DNA of 35,247 nt from JBEBXQ01 sp040391535 (GCA_040391535.1 JBEBXQ010000033.1:1-35247), one strand, 5' to 3'. Positions 15,950 to 24,275 are shown, counted from the stretch's first letter. Numbers and translations: made by a program. Notes: a model not told the origin generated them from the letters alone.

Positions 15950-16187
15950 TTGTATTCAGTTCTGCAAGTACGTCGGAAATTTAATGCGAAGTTAGTTAAA
16001 TCCCATTCTTTCCTGTATATAAATTCCAAACCGGGATTTTTTTATACCGCAAATGCACCCCAATTGCGCAAATATTTCCTCATTTTACCTCGTAAATCAC
16101 CTGTATTCCGGCGTGGAATCGTTTTTGTAATTATATCTAACGGCTTGTCCGACTATAAAAACACCATATAACTAAACACCACAAATA

Positions 16188-16652
16188 ATGAAAAAAAATG
16201 TTATTGCCATAGCGGTTATGTTAACAGCAGGCACCATGATGTTTACAGGTTGTTCTTCCAGCACCAAAGAGGAAACCCGCGAAGCGGTTGAATCAGCTTC
16301 AGATGACATTGAAAGAAGCGTAGACGAAGCAAAAGACGACCTTAACCAGGCGGTAGACAATTCAAAAGAAAAAATAGACACCGAAAAAGCAGAACTCAGG
16401 GCTTCCATTAATGAATCCGTTAATAAAATGGATCAGGAATTAAAAGAACTTGATGATAAGATTAAGTCTGCCAAGGCCTCAGAAAAAGCCAAATGGGAAA
16501 AGCGCAAAGCAGAAATCACTGCAGAAAAAAACAAATTGCAGACTTCCCTGAATAAAATCGGTGACGACACCAAACAAAACTGGAACGAACTGAAAAGTCA
16601 GATTAATGATGATCTGGCAAAGGTAAAAAAAGATGTCAGGGAGACACTTTAA
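16188..16652 (+). CDS. Small coiled-coil lipoprotein
   Basis: A 154-residue precursor. A signal peptide (MKKNVIAIAVMLTAGTMM) ends in the lipobox FTGC, with lipidated Cys22 followed by SSSTKEE. The rest is almost wholly charged and helical (Lys, Glu, Asp, Ala and regular hydrophobic spacing), a long coiled coil resembling the apolipoprotein-like or Lpp-like repeats of stress-related envelope proteins. It should sit on the periplasmic face of a membrane. No enzyme motif is present. A terminator follows 12 bases after the stop. A weak sigma-54-like element lies upstream at 16114-16129. Function is unknown. Confidence 0.85.
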   Translation: MKKNVIAIAVMLTAGTMMFTGCSSSTKEETREAVESASDDIERSVDEAKDDLNQAVDNSKEKIDTEKAELRASINESVNKMDQELKELDDKIKSAKASEKAKWEKRKAEITAEKNKLQTSLNKIGDDTKQNWNELKSQINDDLAKVKKDVRETL

Positions 16653-16663
16653 ACGTAAAAACC

Positions 16664-16700
16664 AGCAAAAGGGATACTGTAAGAGTGTCCCTTTGCTTTT
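16664..16700. terminator. Rho-independent terminator after the lipoprotein gene
   Basis: An inverted repeat with arms around AGCAAAAGGGA and TCCCTTTGCT, allowing one bulge, ends in TTTT on plus. It sits 11 bases after the lipoprotein stop and just before the stop of the convergent CtlX-like gene, so it may serve both. Confidence 0.7.
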
Positions 16701-16706
16701 AGGAAA

Positions 16707-17660
16707 TTATCGTGCAGGAAGATGTATTTCCGTCAGCATACACCTTGCTGAGCCGCCTCCATACTGTTCGATGAGTGATAAATCCACATGAATAATTTCT
16801 CCGTATTCTTCCAGGCTTGCCATTTGAGCAGGTGTTAATGCATAATAGGCCCTTGATGACATTACGATTTGCCTTCGGTCGTCTTTACTCCGGACCATCA
16901 GCACATTACCTGCAAAACTATCCATCTGTTCCAGTGAAATTTCAATAATAAATTTAGAAGTTTCCTCCAGCACTGAACGCAACAGATATTTTTCGTCGGG
17001 GTCATTAACGGCCTCCAGACAGACGATCGCAAATGTATCACCCACACACATCATAACATTGGTATGATAAATGGGCATTCCGCTCCTGCCTGTAGCATGA
17101 AAACTGATTACTTCATAATCCATAGCTTCTGAAAATGCCTGTAGTACCTCAGGATGGGTTCTTGGCGACAGACAGGCATAGGCAATTTTATAACGCCGGT
17201 CCAATACCATACTGCCGGTACCTTCCAGGTATTTCCCCTGCTCTTCAAAATAACTAAGGTCTATAATTTCCTCTACCTGATAACTTTTATTCAACATGTC
17301 AATAATATCCCTTCTTCTTTCGGCCCGGCGGTTATGAGCCATCATCGGATACAACACAACTTTTCCGCTCTGATGAAAAGAAACCCAGTTATTGGGAAAA
17401 AGTGCATCGGGTTTTTCAGGCTCAGCTGTATCCTCAACGACTACGATATTAAGTTCCTTGAGATGAAGACGCGTCACAAACTGATCAAACTCCTCTAATA
17501 CTTTTTCCTGTAACAGGTGCTGCACCACTCCATCCTTATGTTGCTGAAATTCATTGGAATCCTGAGTTTCCGGGTTTCCGGAAAACCGGGCGGGCCTTAC
17601 CATCAGCAACTGTGAAGTAGCCTGAGGCTGAACATGTATGGAAGTGTTTATTTTTCTCAT
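16707..17660 (-). CDS. CtlX-like citrulline/amidino hydrolase (guanidino-group-modifying superfamily)
   Basis: A 317-residue member of the arginine deiminase/amidinotransferase fold. Family marks are VRPARFSGN near the N-terminus, the substrate-binding PDALFPNNWVS (84-94), LEGTGSMVLDR (145-155), the catalytic His199 in IYHTNVMMCVGD and the nucleophile Cys307 in GGGSARCMLTEI. This pattern matches proteins named CtlX, linked to citrulline use (hydrolysis to ornithine, CO2 and ammonia). The exact reaction is inference. It follows the arginine deiminase gene by 30 bases on the same strand, so arginine to citrulline and then citrulline breakdown is a natural two-step path. Confidence 0.85.
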   Translation of the reverse strand: MRKINTSIHVQPQATSQLLMVRPARFSGNPETQDSNEFQQHKDGVVQHLLQEKVLEEFDQFVTRLHLKELNIVVVEDTAEPEKPDALFPNNWVSFHQSGKVVLYPMMAHNRRAERRRDIIDMLNKSYQVEEIIDLSYFEEQGKYLEGTGSMVLDRRYKIAYACLSPRTHPEVLQAFSEAMDYEVISFHATGRSGMPIYHTNVMMCVGDTFAIVCLEAVNDPDEKYLLRSVLEETSKFIIEISLEQMDSFAGNVLMVRSKDDRRQIVMSSRAYYALTPAQMASLEEYGEIIHVDLSLIEQYGGGSARCMLTEIHLPAR

Positions 17661-17690
17661 CTGATGTCTGCGTTTAATTCAAGTATGTAT

Positions 17691-19139
17691 TTACGAATCA
17701 CGTAAAAGCGGCATACTCATACAATGAGTGCCTCCTCTTGCTCTGGAAAGCTCTGCCGATGGCAGGGTAATAAGGGTGTCCTTCAGTTGCTCCGGCGATA
17801 ACCTCCCTGATTCAAATTGTTGCAGTAATTCTGCCGCGCCGGTAATATTAAAATGATGCTTACGAAATGCTTCCAGTGTTTTGTCGTTACGATCATAACC
17901 GATTACCACACTGTCTTTCAAAGCAAGCAGATTACATGAGTCCGTCCATTGCTCACGCGCTCCAAACGGGAATTCATTATTTCCCGAATATACAAATTTC
18001 ACCTCACTTTTGCATCCTAAATCATTGCGGCTGATATCAGTAAGCAAATCTTCCAGATTTTCAAAGGTACGCGGGGGCGTTTCATGATTAATAAAATATT
18101 GGATAATCCCGATATCTTCCAATGCACCCGCTTCTTGTTCAAAATACATTGCAGACCGTCTTCCCCGTTCCTCTCCCAATCTGGCAAGCGAACCCAGCAG
18201 CACCCACATATCTCTTCTTACCTGTGTAAAAATGGTATCAATATGCATATAATCCCTTTTATGCGGAATTTTCAGAATGGTTACTTTCTTTACCACTTTT
18301 TTTTCAAACAGCAGCTGCATCACCCGCCGGGCGGCATAAGGTGTTGTCCGTTCGCTGCAGCCAATCAGCAGGTGATCCGGGGCTACCATCATTACGTCTC
18401 CTCCTTCCAGTGTAGACCTTGAATAGTCATTTACTTTCTGTTCGTCGGGAAGCAGAAAGTGGTACTCATTCTCGGGTACCTCTATAATACTGTCCTGAAT
18501 CCCGTGAAAATAAGGATGAAAGAAAAAGACATACTGTGCCAGCAGTGCCTCTCTGCTCCGGGCGGTTTTTGCCGTTTTGCTCAACAGTAAATGATCATTG
18601 ACAACAATACCGATATCCCGCGTGAAAATCAGATTGGGTAAAGGAGCAAACAGCATTCTGCGATCAGGCAGAACACCTGAAATCGCGATCATCGACAAAT
18701 CAGCCGGACTGTACTGATTCAGTAACGTTCTTATATGAAATCCGCACCGCTCCACAGCACACAGGGCAGCGATAAATTCTTTACGGATACTTTCTTCTTC
18801 CAGGATATGAGCCAGCATAAGTTCAATATCCACCACCTTATCCGAGTTAAAGTAGTGGTTATCCCCCGGTTTATAAAAGTGACGGTGGGGATCTGCATCA
18901 ATTTCAGCTATTTTCCCCTGTACTTTATCAGGGTCAAGGAAATACAGCAGCAGTTTTACAAAATAATCATACTCTCCCGAACGCATCGTTTTCAAGTGTA
19001 CAATATCTTCAAAAAGCCAGTCCTGAGCCTTGGAAGGAATCACCTTCCCCACACCCCTGTCCGGACTATGAATCAGCACTTTTTTCAAAGTACCGGTCTC
19101 TGAAGCTACGCCTAATGATTGATGAAGTAAATTTTCCAT
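17691..19139 (-). CDS. Arginine deiminase family protein
   Basis: A 482-residue member of the arginine deiminase family, which hydrolyses arginine to citrulline and ammonia. Seen motifs are ETGTLKKVLIHSPDRG at the N-terminus, FTRDIGIVVNDHLLLSK, STLEGGDVMMVAPDHLLIG, the catalytic His in HIDTIFTQ and the nucleophile Cys473 in ARGGTHCMSMP close to the C-terminus. It is longer than typical ArcA (about 405-420), with extra residues spread through the middle and before the C-terminal motif. It is the first gene of a two-gene minus-strand unit with the CtlX-like hydrolase; no carbamoyltransferase or antiporter gene is in view, so this is not the usual arc operon. Confidence 0.87.
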   Translation of the reverse strand: MENLLHQSLGVASETGTLKKVLIHSPDRGVGKVIPSKAQDWLFEDIVHLKTMRSGEYDYFVKLLLYFLDPDKVQGKIAEIDADPHRHFYKPGDNHYFNSDKVVDIELMLAHILEEESIRKEFIAALCAVERCGFHIRTLLNQYSPADLSMIAISGVLPDRRMLFAPLPNLIFTRDIGIVVNDHLLLSKTAKTARSREALLAQYVFFFHPYFHGIQDSIIEVPENEYHFLLPDEQKVNDYSRSTLEGGDVMMVAPDHLLIGCSERTTPYAARRVMQLLFEKKVVKKVTILKIPHKRDYMHIDTIFTQVRRDMWVLLGSLARLGEERGRRSAMYFEQEAGALEDIGIIQYFINHETPPRTFENLEDLLTDISRNDLGCKSEVKFVYSGNNEFPFGAREQWTDSCNLLALKDSVVIGYDRNDKTLEAFRKHHFNITGAAELLQQFESGRLSPEQLKDTLITLPSAELSRARGGTHCMSMPLLRDS

Positions 19140-19197
19140 TTTTCCAAGTTAAATCATTCAGGTAAATCCATGTCAGTTTTTCAGATTATCACATTTA

Positions 19198-19213
19198 ATC
19201 AGGAAAACCTGAT
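19198..19213. promoter_or_regulatory. Inverted repeat ATCAGG-N4-CCTGAT, candidate operator
   Basis: ATCAGGAAAACCTGAT lies about 60 bases upstream of the arginine deiminase start. The half-sites and spacing are identical to those at 10905-10920. It could also form a small hairpin. No regulator is identified. Confidence 0.4.
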
Positions 19214-19410
19214 CTGCTAAACCTACAATAAAAAAGGCAGATTTCAGAAACATTTCACCCTGTATATCATCAGGTAAAATTAACAAACAGAAAGAATTGA
19301 CAAAAAAACAGATGAACGGAACAAGGATAAGAAATTCAGGGTTATACTCATATAAACAATCCGGCTTCAACGATAACTCCGGTAAATTTTAATAAACCAA
19401 CTCTGCTTAG

Positions 19411-19418
19411 TACTTTTG
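19411..19418 (+). promoter_or_regulatory. -7 element of the suf operon promoter
   Basis: TACTTTTG matches the Bacteroidota consensus TAnnTTTG exactly and lies 37 bases before the sufC start. A T-rich stretch (TTTTA) is at the expected -33 distance. It supports transcription starting at sufC and not farther upstream. Confidence 0.6.
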
Positions 19419-19455
19419 TATAAAATTTATTTCTGAGAGTTCCGATTTATTCATT

Positions 19456-20217
19456 ATGCTTAAAATTAAAGACTTACGTGCCTCTATTGGGGACAAAGAA
19501 ATATTAAGAGGCATCAGCCTTGAAGTCAAACCTGGTGAAGTACATGCCATCATGGGCCCTAACGGTTCAGGGAAAAGCACTTTGGCCTCAGTTCTGGCTG
19601 GCAGGGAAGACTATGAAGTGACAGGCGGATCTATTGAATTCAACGGAAAAGACCTCCTTGAGCTGGCCCCTGAAGAAAGAGCCGGAAGTGGTATTTTTCT
19701 TGCTTTTCAGTATCCAGTAGAAATTCCGGGCGTTACAACGGTAAACTTTCTGAAAACTGCGGTCAATGAAATCCGTAAATATAACGGAGAAGAACCCCTG
19801 GATGCCGCCCAGTTCCTGAAGATGGTCCGCGAAAAAGCGAAACTCGTCAGCATGAATGATTCTTTATTGAAAAGAGCACTGAACGAAGGTTTCTCAGGCG
19901 GAGAGAAAAAACGTAATGAGATTTTTCAGATGGCTGTGTTACAGCCATTACTGGCGATTCTTGACGAAACAGATTCAGGACTTGACATTGATGCGCTGCG
20001 TATTGTATCGGAAGGTGTAAATAAACTGCGTTCACCGGAAAGATCTACTATTGTGGTGACCCACTATCAGCGCTTACTTGATTATATCGTTCCTGACTAT
20101 GTGCATGTACTTTATAATGGCCGGATCGTAAAATCGGGCCCTAAAGAACTTGCTCTGGAACTGGAAGAAAAAGGATATGACTGGATCAAAGAGGAAGTGG
20201 ATAATGTTGCTTCTTAA
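19456..20217 (+). CDS. sufC: Fe-S cluster assembly ATPase SufC
   Basis: A 253-residue ABC-type ATPase of the SUF iron-sulfur assembly scaffold. Walker A is GPNGSGKST (34-42), the signature is FSGGEKKRNEIFQM (146-159), which is specific for SufC, Walker B is LAILDETDSGLD, and the H-loop is VVTHYQRLLDY. SufC normally binds SufB and SufD as SufBC2D and drives cluster assembly with ATP. It is the first gene of the operon here and is followed 20 bases later by sufD. In most bacteria sufB is directly upstream, but here the upstream neighbour is a divergent arginine deiminase. Confidence 0.97.
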   Translation: MLKIKDLRASIGDKEILRGISLEVKPGEVHAIMGPNGSGKSTLASVLAGREDYEVTGGSIEFNGKDLLELAPEERAGSGIFLAFQYPVEIPGVTTVNFLKTAVNEIRKYNGEEPLDAAQFLKMVREKAKLVSMNDSLLKRALNEGFSGGEKKRNEIFQMAVLQPLLAILDETDSGLDIDALRIVSEGVNKLRSPERSTIVVTHYQRLLDYIVPDYVHVLYNGRIVKSGPKELALELEEKGYDWIKEEVDNVAS

Positions 20218-20237
20218 TTTGTTATTTAAAACTGAGT

Positions 20238-21554
20238 ATGAGTACAGAAACCATAGATCTTAAAACCAAACTCATTACTGAATTCAACGCGCATGAAGCA
20301 CTCATGAACGGGAAAGCGCAGAGTGAGTTTAACCAGACGAAAAAACAGGCAATCCGCCAGTTTGAAGCATTGGGATTTCCGGCCGCTAAACATGAAGAGT
20401 GGAAGTATTCAAATGTTAAACATCTGATCGGAGCGGATTATACTTTCAACAGCAAACACGAGGTAACACCGGAGTTAGCCGACGAAATACAGATTCCTGG
20501 CCTGGATGGCAATATTCTGTATTTTGTCAATGGACAGTATGAAGCCGGGTTATCCAGCATTGTTTCACCAACCAGTGAGGTTACCATCCTTCCGTTAAAG
20601 GAGGCTGCGGTAAGCCAGGAAGAGCTTGTTAACAAGTATTTCAATACCATAGCCAAAACTGATGAAGAGGCCTTTACTGCTCTGAACACCGCTTTTGCTG
20701 ACCATGGCGTATTCATCCACGTCGCCAAAGGCAAAGTGGTTACACAACCCATTGTACTTTGCTACGTATCGGATGCCCGCCGGCAGAATGTTGCGCATCA
20801 GCCACGTAATCTGGTTATTATTGAGGAAAACGCGCATGTAAAAGTGGCGGAAACGTTTCAGACACTTGGTGAAGAACGTTCTTTTACCAATATTGTTTCG
20901 GAAATATTTGTAGCTAAAGACGCTTACGCTGAATTCTATAAAGTACAGGACGAGTCAAAAAATGCTTACCACATCGGCACCACACAGGTACAGATGCTGG
21001 ACAGAAGTCATTTTTACTCGGCGACAGTAACCGTAAACGGTGGGTTTGTCCGTAATAATCTGCACATCGAAATTGACGGGGAGTTTTGTGATGCCTTTAT
21101 GTATGGCCTGTATGTTCCTGACGGCGTTCAGCATATTGACAACCATACCCTGGCCGATCACCGCAAACCAAACTCCATCAGTAATGAACTTTACAAAGGA
21201 GTGCTGAGAGACCAGTCCAAGGGCGTATTTAACGGAAAAATATTTGTACGGGAGGATGCCCAGAAGACCAACGCTTATCAATCATGTAAAAACGTGGTAT
21301 TGTCAGACGGTGCTTCCATGAATACCAAACCTCAGCTCGAAATTTTTGCAGATGATGTAAAATGTTCTCACGGCACCACCACAGGACAGCTTGACGATGA
21401 AGCGTTGTTTTACCTTCGTTCAAGGGGTATTCCGAAATCAGAAGCCATGCGACTGCTGATGTTTGCCTTCTGTGAAGATGTACTGACCCAGATCAGAATT
21501 GATTCAATTAAAGAGCACATGGAAGCGCTGGTTTCCGATAAGCTCGCAAAATAA
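20238..21554 (+). CDS. sufD: Fe-S cluster assembly protein SufD
   Basis: A 438-residue scaffold subunit of the SUF system with the right-handed beta-helix core shared by SufB and SufD. Helical N-terminal part has GFPAAKHEEWKYSNVK; the C-terminal core has DNHTLADHRKPNSISNELYKGVL, GKIFVREDAQKTNAYQSCKN and VKCSHGTTTGQLDDEALFYLRSRGIP, all typical of SufD. The H in SHGTTTG is the conserved residue used in cluster formation. It lies 20 bases after sufC and 101 bases before sufS, a gap that contains two stem-loops. It would pair with a SufB encoded elsewhere. Confidence 0.96.
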   Translation: MSTETIDLKTKLITEFNAHEALMNGKAQSEFNQTKKQAIRQFEALGFPAAKHEEWKYSNVKHLIGADYTFNSKHEVTPELADEIQIPGLDGNILYFVNGQYEAGLSSIVSPTSEVTILPLKEAAVSQEELVNKYFNTIAKTDEEAFTALNTAFADHGVFIHVAKGKVVTQPIVLCYVSDARRQNVAHQPRNLVIIEENAHVKVAETFQTLGEERSFTNIVSEIFVAKDAYAEFYKVQDESKNAYHIGTTQVQMLDRSHFYSATVTVNGGFVRNNLHIEIDGEFCDAFMYGLYVPDGVQHIDNHTLADHRKPNSISNELYKGVLRDQSKGVFNGKIFVREDAQKTNAYQSCKNVVLSDGASMNTKPQLEIFADDVKCSHGTTTGQLDDEALFYLRSRGIPKSEAMRLLMFAFCEDVLTQIRIDSIKEHMEALVSDKLAK

Positions 21555-21563
21555 ATATTCAGT

Positions 21564-21587
21564 TACCGGCAACTTTCGTTGCCGGTA
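21564..21587 (+). other. Stem-loop in the sufD-sufS gap
   Basis: TACCGGCAAC and GTTGCCGGTA form a perfect 10-bp stem with the 4-base loop TTTC, 9 bases after the sufD stop. It lacks a strong T run (CATTT follows), so it may be an attenuator or an mRNA-stabilising hairpin. Confidence 0.65.
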
Positions 21588-21602
21588 CATTTCTGCCCAT
21601 AC

Positions 21603-21635
21603 AATAAAACCATCGCACTCTGCATGGTGTTTATT
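21603..21635 (+). other. Second stem-loop in the sufD-sufS gap
   Basis: AATAAAACCAT and ATGGTGTTTATT pair over 11 bp with one bulged base and a 10-base loop. It ends 20 bases before the sufS start. Together with the hairpin at 21564-21587 it fills most of the gap. Confidence 0.45.
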
Positions 21636-21655
21636 TCAAAAAACTACCTTTTGAG

Positions 21656-22882
21656 ATGACAACGACATTTGATATCAATACAATACGCGGGCAATTTCCT
21701 GTTCTGGATACCATCGTCAACGGAAAAAAACTGGTCTATTTTGACAATGCAGCAACCACTCAGAAACCGCTTGTGGTATTGAATGCATTGTCAGATTATT
21801 ACCGTTCAATGAATGCCAATATACACCGGGGTATTCATGATCTTGCCGAAAAAGCAACTGCAGCCTTCGAAAGTACCCGGAAAAGCGCGCAGGCATTTTT
21901 AAACGCTCCGGAAAAGGAGCAGGTTATTTTTACATACGGCACCACAGACAGTATTAATCTGGTGGTACAAACCTATGGAAGGGCATTTCTGAAAGCCGGA
22001 GATGAGATTCTGATCAGCACCATGGAGCATCACTCCAATATCGTTCCCTGGCAAATGCTTTGTGAAGAAAAAGGATGTGTTCTGAAGATCATTCCTGTCA
22101 GTGATGCCGGCGAATTACTCATGGACGAATTTGAGAAACTTCTTTCAGAAAGAACCAGATTCGTTTCGGTTGTCCATGCTTCCAATGCATTGGGCACTGT
22201 TAATCCCATTAAAGAAATTATCACAAAAGCACATCAGGTAGGTGCAAAAGTGCTGATTGACGGTGCGCAGGCCAGTTCTCATCTTGACATTGATGTACAG
22301 GATCTCGATTGTGATTTTTATGCGCTATCGTTACATAAACTGTATGGCCCGACGGGCGCGGGAATTTTGTATGGAAAAAAAGATCTCCTGAATGCAATGC
22401 CTCCTTACCGGGGTGGCGGTGAAATGATCAAGGAAGTGACTTTCGAGAAAACCACCTATAATGAACTGCCTTATAAATTTGAAGCCGGAACACCGAATAT
22501 CGCAGATATCGTAGCCTCCAAAGCGGCTTTTGAATTTGTAAATCAGTTGGGGAAAGCCAATATTGCAGCTTATGAACACCAGTTGCTCACTTATGCAACA
22601 GAAGCCCTGCAGTCTGTTAACCACCTGAAAATCATAGGAACGGCCAAAGAAAAAGTAAGCGTTCTGTCGTTTATTGTAGAAGGCGTTCACCATCAGGATA
22701 TTGGTGTATTACTTGATCAGCAGGGAATTGCTGTTCGTACCGGCCACCATTGTACACAACCTTTGATGAACCGCTATGGGATTCTCGGAACCTCCCGGGC
22801 CTCTTTTGCTGTTTATAATACAACAGATGAAATTGACAAACTGACCGAAGGTTTGCATAAAGTAATCAGGATGTTAAAATAA
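21656..22882 (+). CDS. sufS: Cysteine desulfurase SufS
   Basis: A 408-residue PLP-dependent cysteine desulfurase that takes sulfur from cysteine to a persulfide for Fe-S assembly. FDNAATTQKP starts the fold, TMEHHSNIVPW holds the PLP-stacking histidine, DGAQ the PLP aspartate, SLHKLYGPTG the Schiff-base lysine (Lys228) and RTGHHCTQPLM the catalytic cysteine (Cys366). The short segment around that cysteine marks group II SufS/CsdA rather than IscS. It is in the suf operon, followed by sufE, its usual sulfur-accepting partner. Confidence 0.97.
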   Translation: MTTTFDINTIRGQFPVLDTIVNGKKLVYFDNAATTQKPLVVLNALSDYYRSMNANIHRGIHDLAEKATAAFESTRKSAQAFLNAPEKEQVIFTYGTTDSINLVVQTYGRAFLKAGDEILISTMEHHSNIVPWQMLCEEKGCVLKIIPVSDAGELLMDEFEKLLSERTRFVSVVHASNALGTVNPIKEIITKAHQVGAKVLIDGAQASSHLDIDVQDLDCDFYALSLHKLYGPTGAGILYGKKDLLNAMPPYRGGGEMIKEVTFEKTTYNELPYKFEAGTPNIADIVASKAAFEFVNQLGKANIAAYEHQLLTYATEALQSVNHLKIIGTAKEKVSVLSFIVEGVHHQDIGVLLDQQGIAVRTGHHCTQPLMNRYGILGTSRASFAVYNTTDEIDKLTEGLHKVIRMLK

Positions 22883-22936
22883 CCGGTATACCGGATCAGA
22901 AATGCAGCAACCATGCTTCTGCTACGAAACATAAAG

Positions 22937-23368
22937 ATGAGATCAATCAACGAAATACAGGACGAACTGATCAGTGATTTTGAACTGTTCGACAACTGGG
23001 AAGAGAAATACGAGTATATTATTGATCTGGGAAAAAAAATCCCGGTTCTGGATGAAAAATATAAAACCGAAGAGAACATTATCAAAGGTTGCCAGTCAAG
23101 AGTATGGCTGAATGCTTTTGTCAATGAAAATCAGAAACTCATCTTCGAAGCAGATAGCGATGCTATTATAGTAAGAGGGCTGATCAGTATGCTGGTTCAG
23201 GTTTTATCCGGGCATACACCGGAAGAAATAGCCAAATCTGAGCTTTATTTTATGGAACGGATCGGCCTGCACCAGCACCTCGCCCAGACCCGTTCCAACG
23301 GTCTGGCCTCTATGGTAAAACAGATGAAAGCCTACGCAATAGGCTATCAGAGTATTACAGCCGGTTGA
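22937..23368 (+). CDS. sufE: SufE family cysteine desulfuration protein
   Basis: A 143-residue SufE-type sulfur shuttle that accepts persulfide sulfur from SufS. The acceptor cysteine is in IIKGCQSRVWL (Cys52). EIQDELISDFELFDNWEEKYEYIIDLGKK is the typical N-terminal half, cited here by parts: EIQDEL, FDNWEEKY and IDLGKKIP. I prefer the ATG at 22937 (MRSINEIQ); an in-frame ATG at 22913 would add eight residues. It begins 54 bases after sufS and is followed 22 bases later by the sufT-like gene. All evidence points to one operon. Confidence 0.95.
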   Translation: MRSINEIQDELISDFELFDNWEEKYEYIIDLGKKIPVLDEKYKTEENIIKGCQSRVWLNAFVNENQKLIFEADSDAIIVRGLISMLVQVLSGHTPEEIAKSELYFMERIGLHQHLAQTRSNGLASMVKQMKAYAIGYQSITAG

Positions 23369-23390
23369 TAATCTTTAATATAAGAATAGT

Positions 23391-23714
23391 ATGAATGCAC
23401 CGCTGAGTGAAGCAGAATTAAGAGAGGAAATCATCAAAGCCATTAAAATGGTTTATGATCCGGAAATACCGGTTGATGTATATGAACTGGGGTTGATTTA
23501 TGATCTTAAGATATTTCCTGTTAATAATGTATATGTACTCATGACACTCACCTCTCCTTCCTGCCCTTCCGCAGGATCGCTGCCGGGTGAAGTGGAAGAG
23601 AAGATAAGGGAAGTTCCGGGGGTTAACGAAGTTAGTCTTGAGCTCACCTTTGACCCGCCTTATTCTACCGAAATGATGTCGGAAGAAGCAAAGCTGGAAC
23701 TTGGGTTTATGTAA
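23391..23714 (+). CDS. sufT: SufT-like DUF59/MIP18 Fe-S assembly protein
   Basis: A 107-residue single-domain MIP18 (DUF59) protein, a maturation factor for Fe-S proteins. Family marks are IKMVYDPEIPVDVYELGLIYDL and the conserved reactive cysteine Cys58 in TSPSCPSAG, then FDPPYSTEMMSEEAKLELGFM at the end, cited by parts: DPEIPVDVYELGLIYD, SPSCP, PPYSTEMMSEEAKLELG. It lies 22 bases after sufE and 54 bases before the bacilliredoxin gene. In Bacteroidota this protein is a usual last member of the suf operon. The gene name sufT is by family; function in this organism is inferred. Confidence 0.9.
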   Translation: MNAPLSEAELREEIIKAIKMVYDPEIPVDVYELGLIYDLKIFPVNNVYVLMTLTSPSCPSAGSLPGEVEEKIREVPGVNEVSLELTFDPPYSTEMMSEEAKLELGFM

Positions 23715-23768
23715 TGCATTTGCCCGTAAATTTAAATCAAACAAGAACTTATAAACCGATTTATTATT

Positions 23769-24197
23769 ATGTACCCGCCACAATTAGTTGCCCCCATGAA
23801 AGCCGAACTGACTGACGCAGGCTTTCAGGACCTGACCACAGCTGCCGATGTGGATAATTTTGTTCAGAATGCAAAAGGCATAAGCCTGGTTGTAGTTAAC
23901 TCGGTTTGCGGTTGCGCTGCCGGAGCAGCCCGCCCCGGTGTTAAAGCCGCTTTAGAACACAGTGATCTGAAACCCGACAACCTGGCAACGGTTTTTGCCG
24001 GAGTTGATCAGGAAGCAACTGCCAAAATGAGAGAATATCTTTTACCTTATCCTCCTTCTTCACCATCTATTGCTATTTTCAGAGATGATGAACTGGTTCA
24101 TTTTGTAGAAAGACATCATATTGAAGGTCGTTCTGCTCAGATGATCGCCCAGCATCTGGTTATGGCTTTTGAAGAATTCTGCGAGGCCAAAGCCTGA
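23769..24197 (+). CDS. BrxA/BrxB family bacilliredoxin
   Basis: A 142-residue thioredoxin-fold protein of the YphP/YqiW family. The redox motif is CGC (Cys47-Gly-Cys49) in VVNSVCGCAAGAARPG, as in bacilliredoxins, which remove bacillithiol from oxidised protein thiols. PSSPSIAIFRDDELVHFVERH is the conserved later part (cited in part). Its place at the end of the suf operon suggests protection of Fe-S or cysteine chemistry. Bacillithiol has been found in some Bacteroidota, but whether this organism makes it is not visible here. A strong terminator follows. Confidence 0.93.
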   Translation: MYPPQLVAPMKAELTDAGFQDLTTAADVDNFVQNAKGISLVVVNSVCGCAAGAARPGVKAALEHSDLKPDNLATVFAGVDQEATAKMREYLLPYPPSSPSIAIFRDDELVHFVERHHIEGRSAQMIAQHLVMAFEEFCEAKA

Positions 24198-24219
24198 TTT
24201 GTAAAGCACAAGATCATAC

Positions 24220-24275
24220 AGGTATTGCCGGAATGATGAATATTTCAACCGTCATGCTGGCAATACCTTTTTTTT
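24220..24275 (+). terminator. Rho-independent terminator of the suf operon
   Basis: AGGTATTGCC (24220-24229) pairs with GGCAATACCT (24259-24268), followed by eight T (24268-24275). It lies 22 bases after the bacilliredoxin stop. The T run coincides with the end of the KilA-N remnant on the other strand. Confidence 0.85.

Larger units (their letters stand above)
19140..19455. other. Divergent intergenic region (arginine deiminase / sufC)
   Basis: No gene is supported in these 316 bases; a 65-codon minus-strand frame at 19173-19370 lacks any recognisable feature. The region holds the palindrome at 19198-19213 and a good -7 element for sufC at 19411-19418. No sufB fragment is seen. Confidence 0.6.

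Noticed and set aside
19173..19370. 65-codon minus-strand frame between the arginine deiminase gene and sufC
   Set aside because: It is hydrophobic in part but has no family features, and it covers the palindrome at 19198-19213; I treat it as non-coding.
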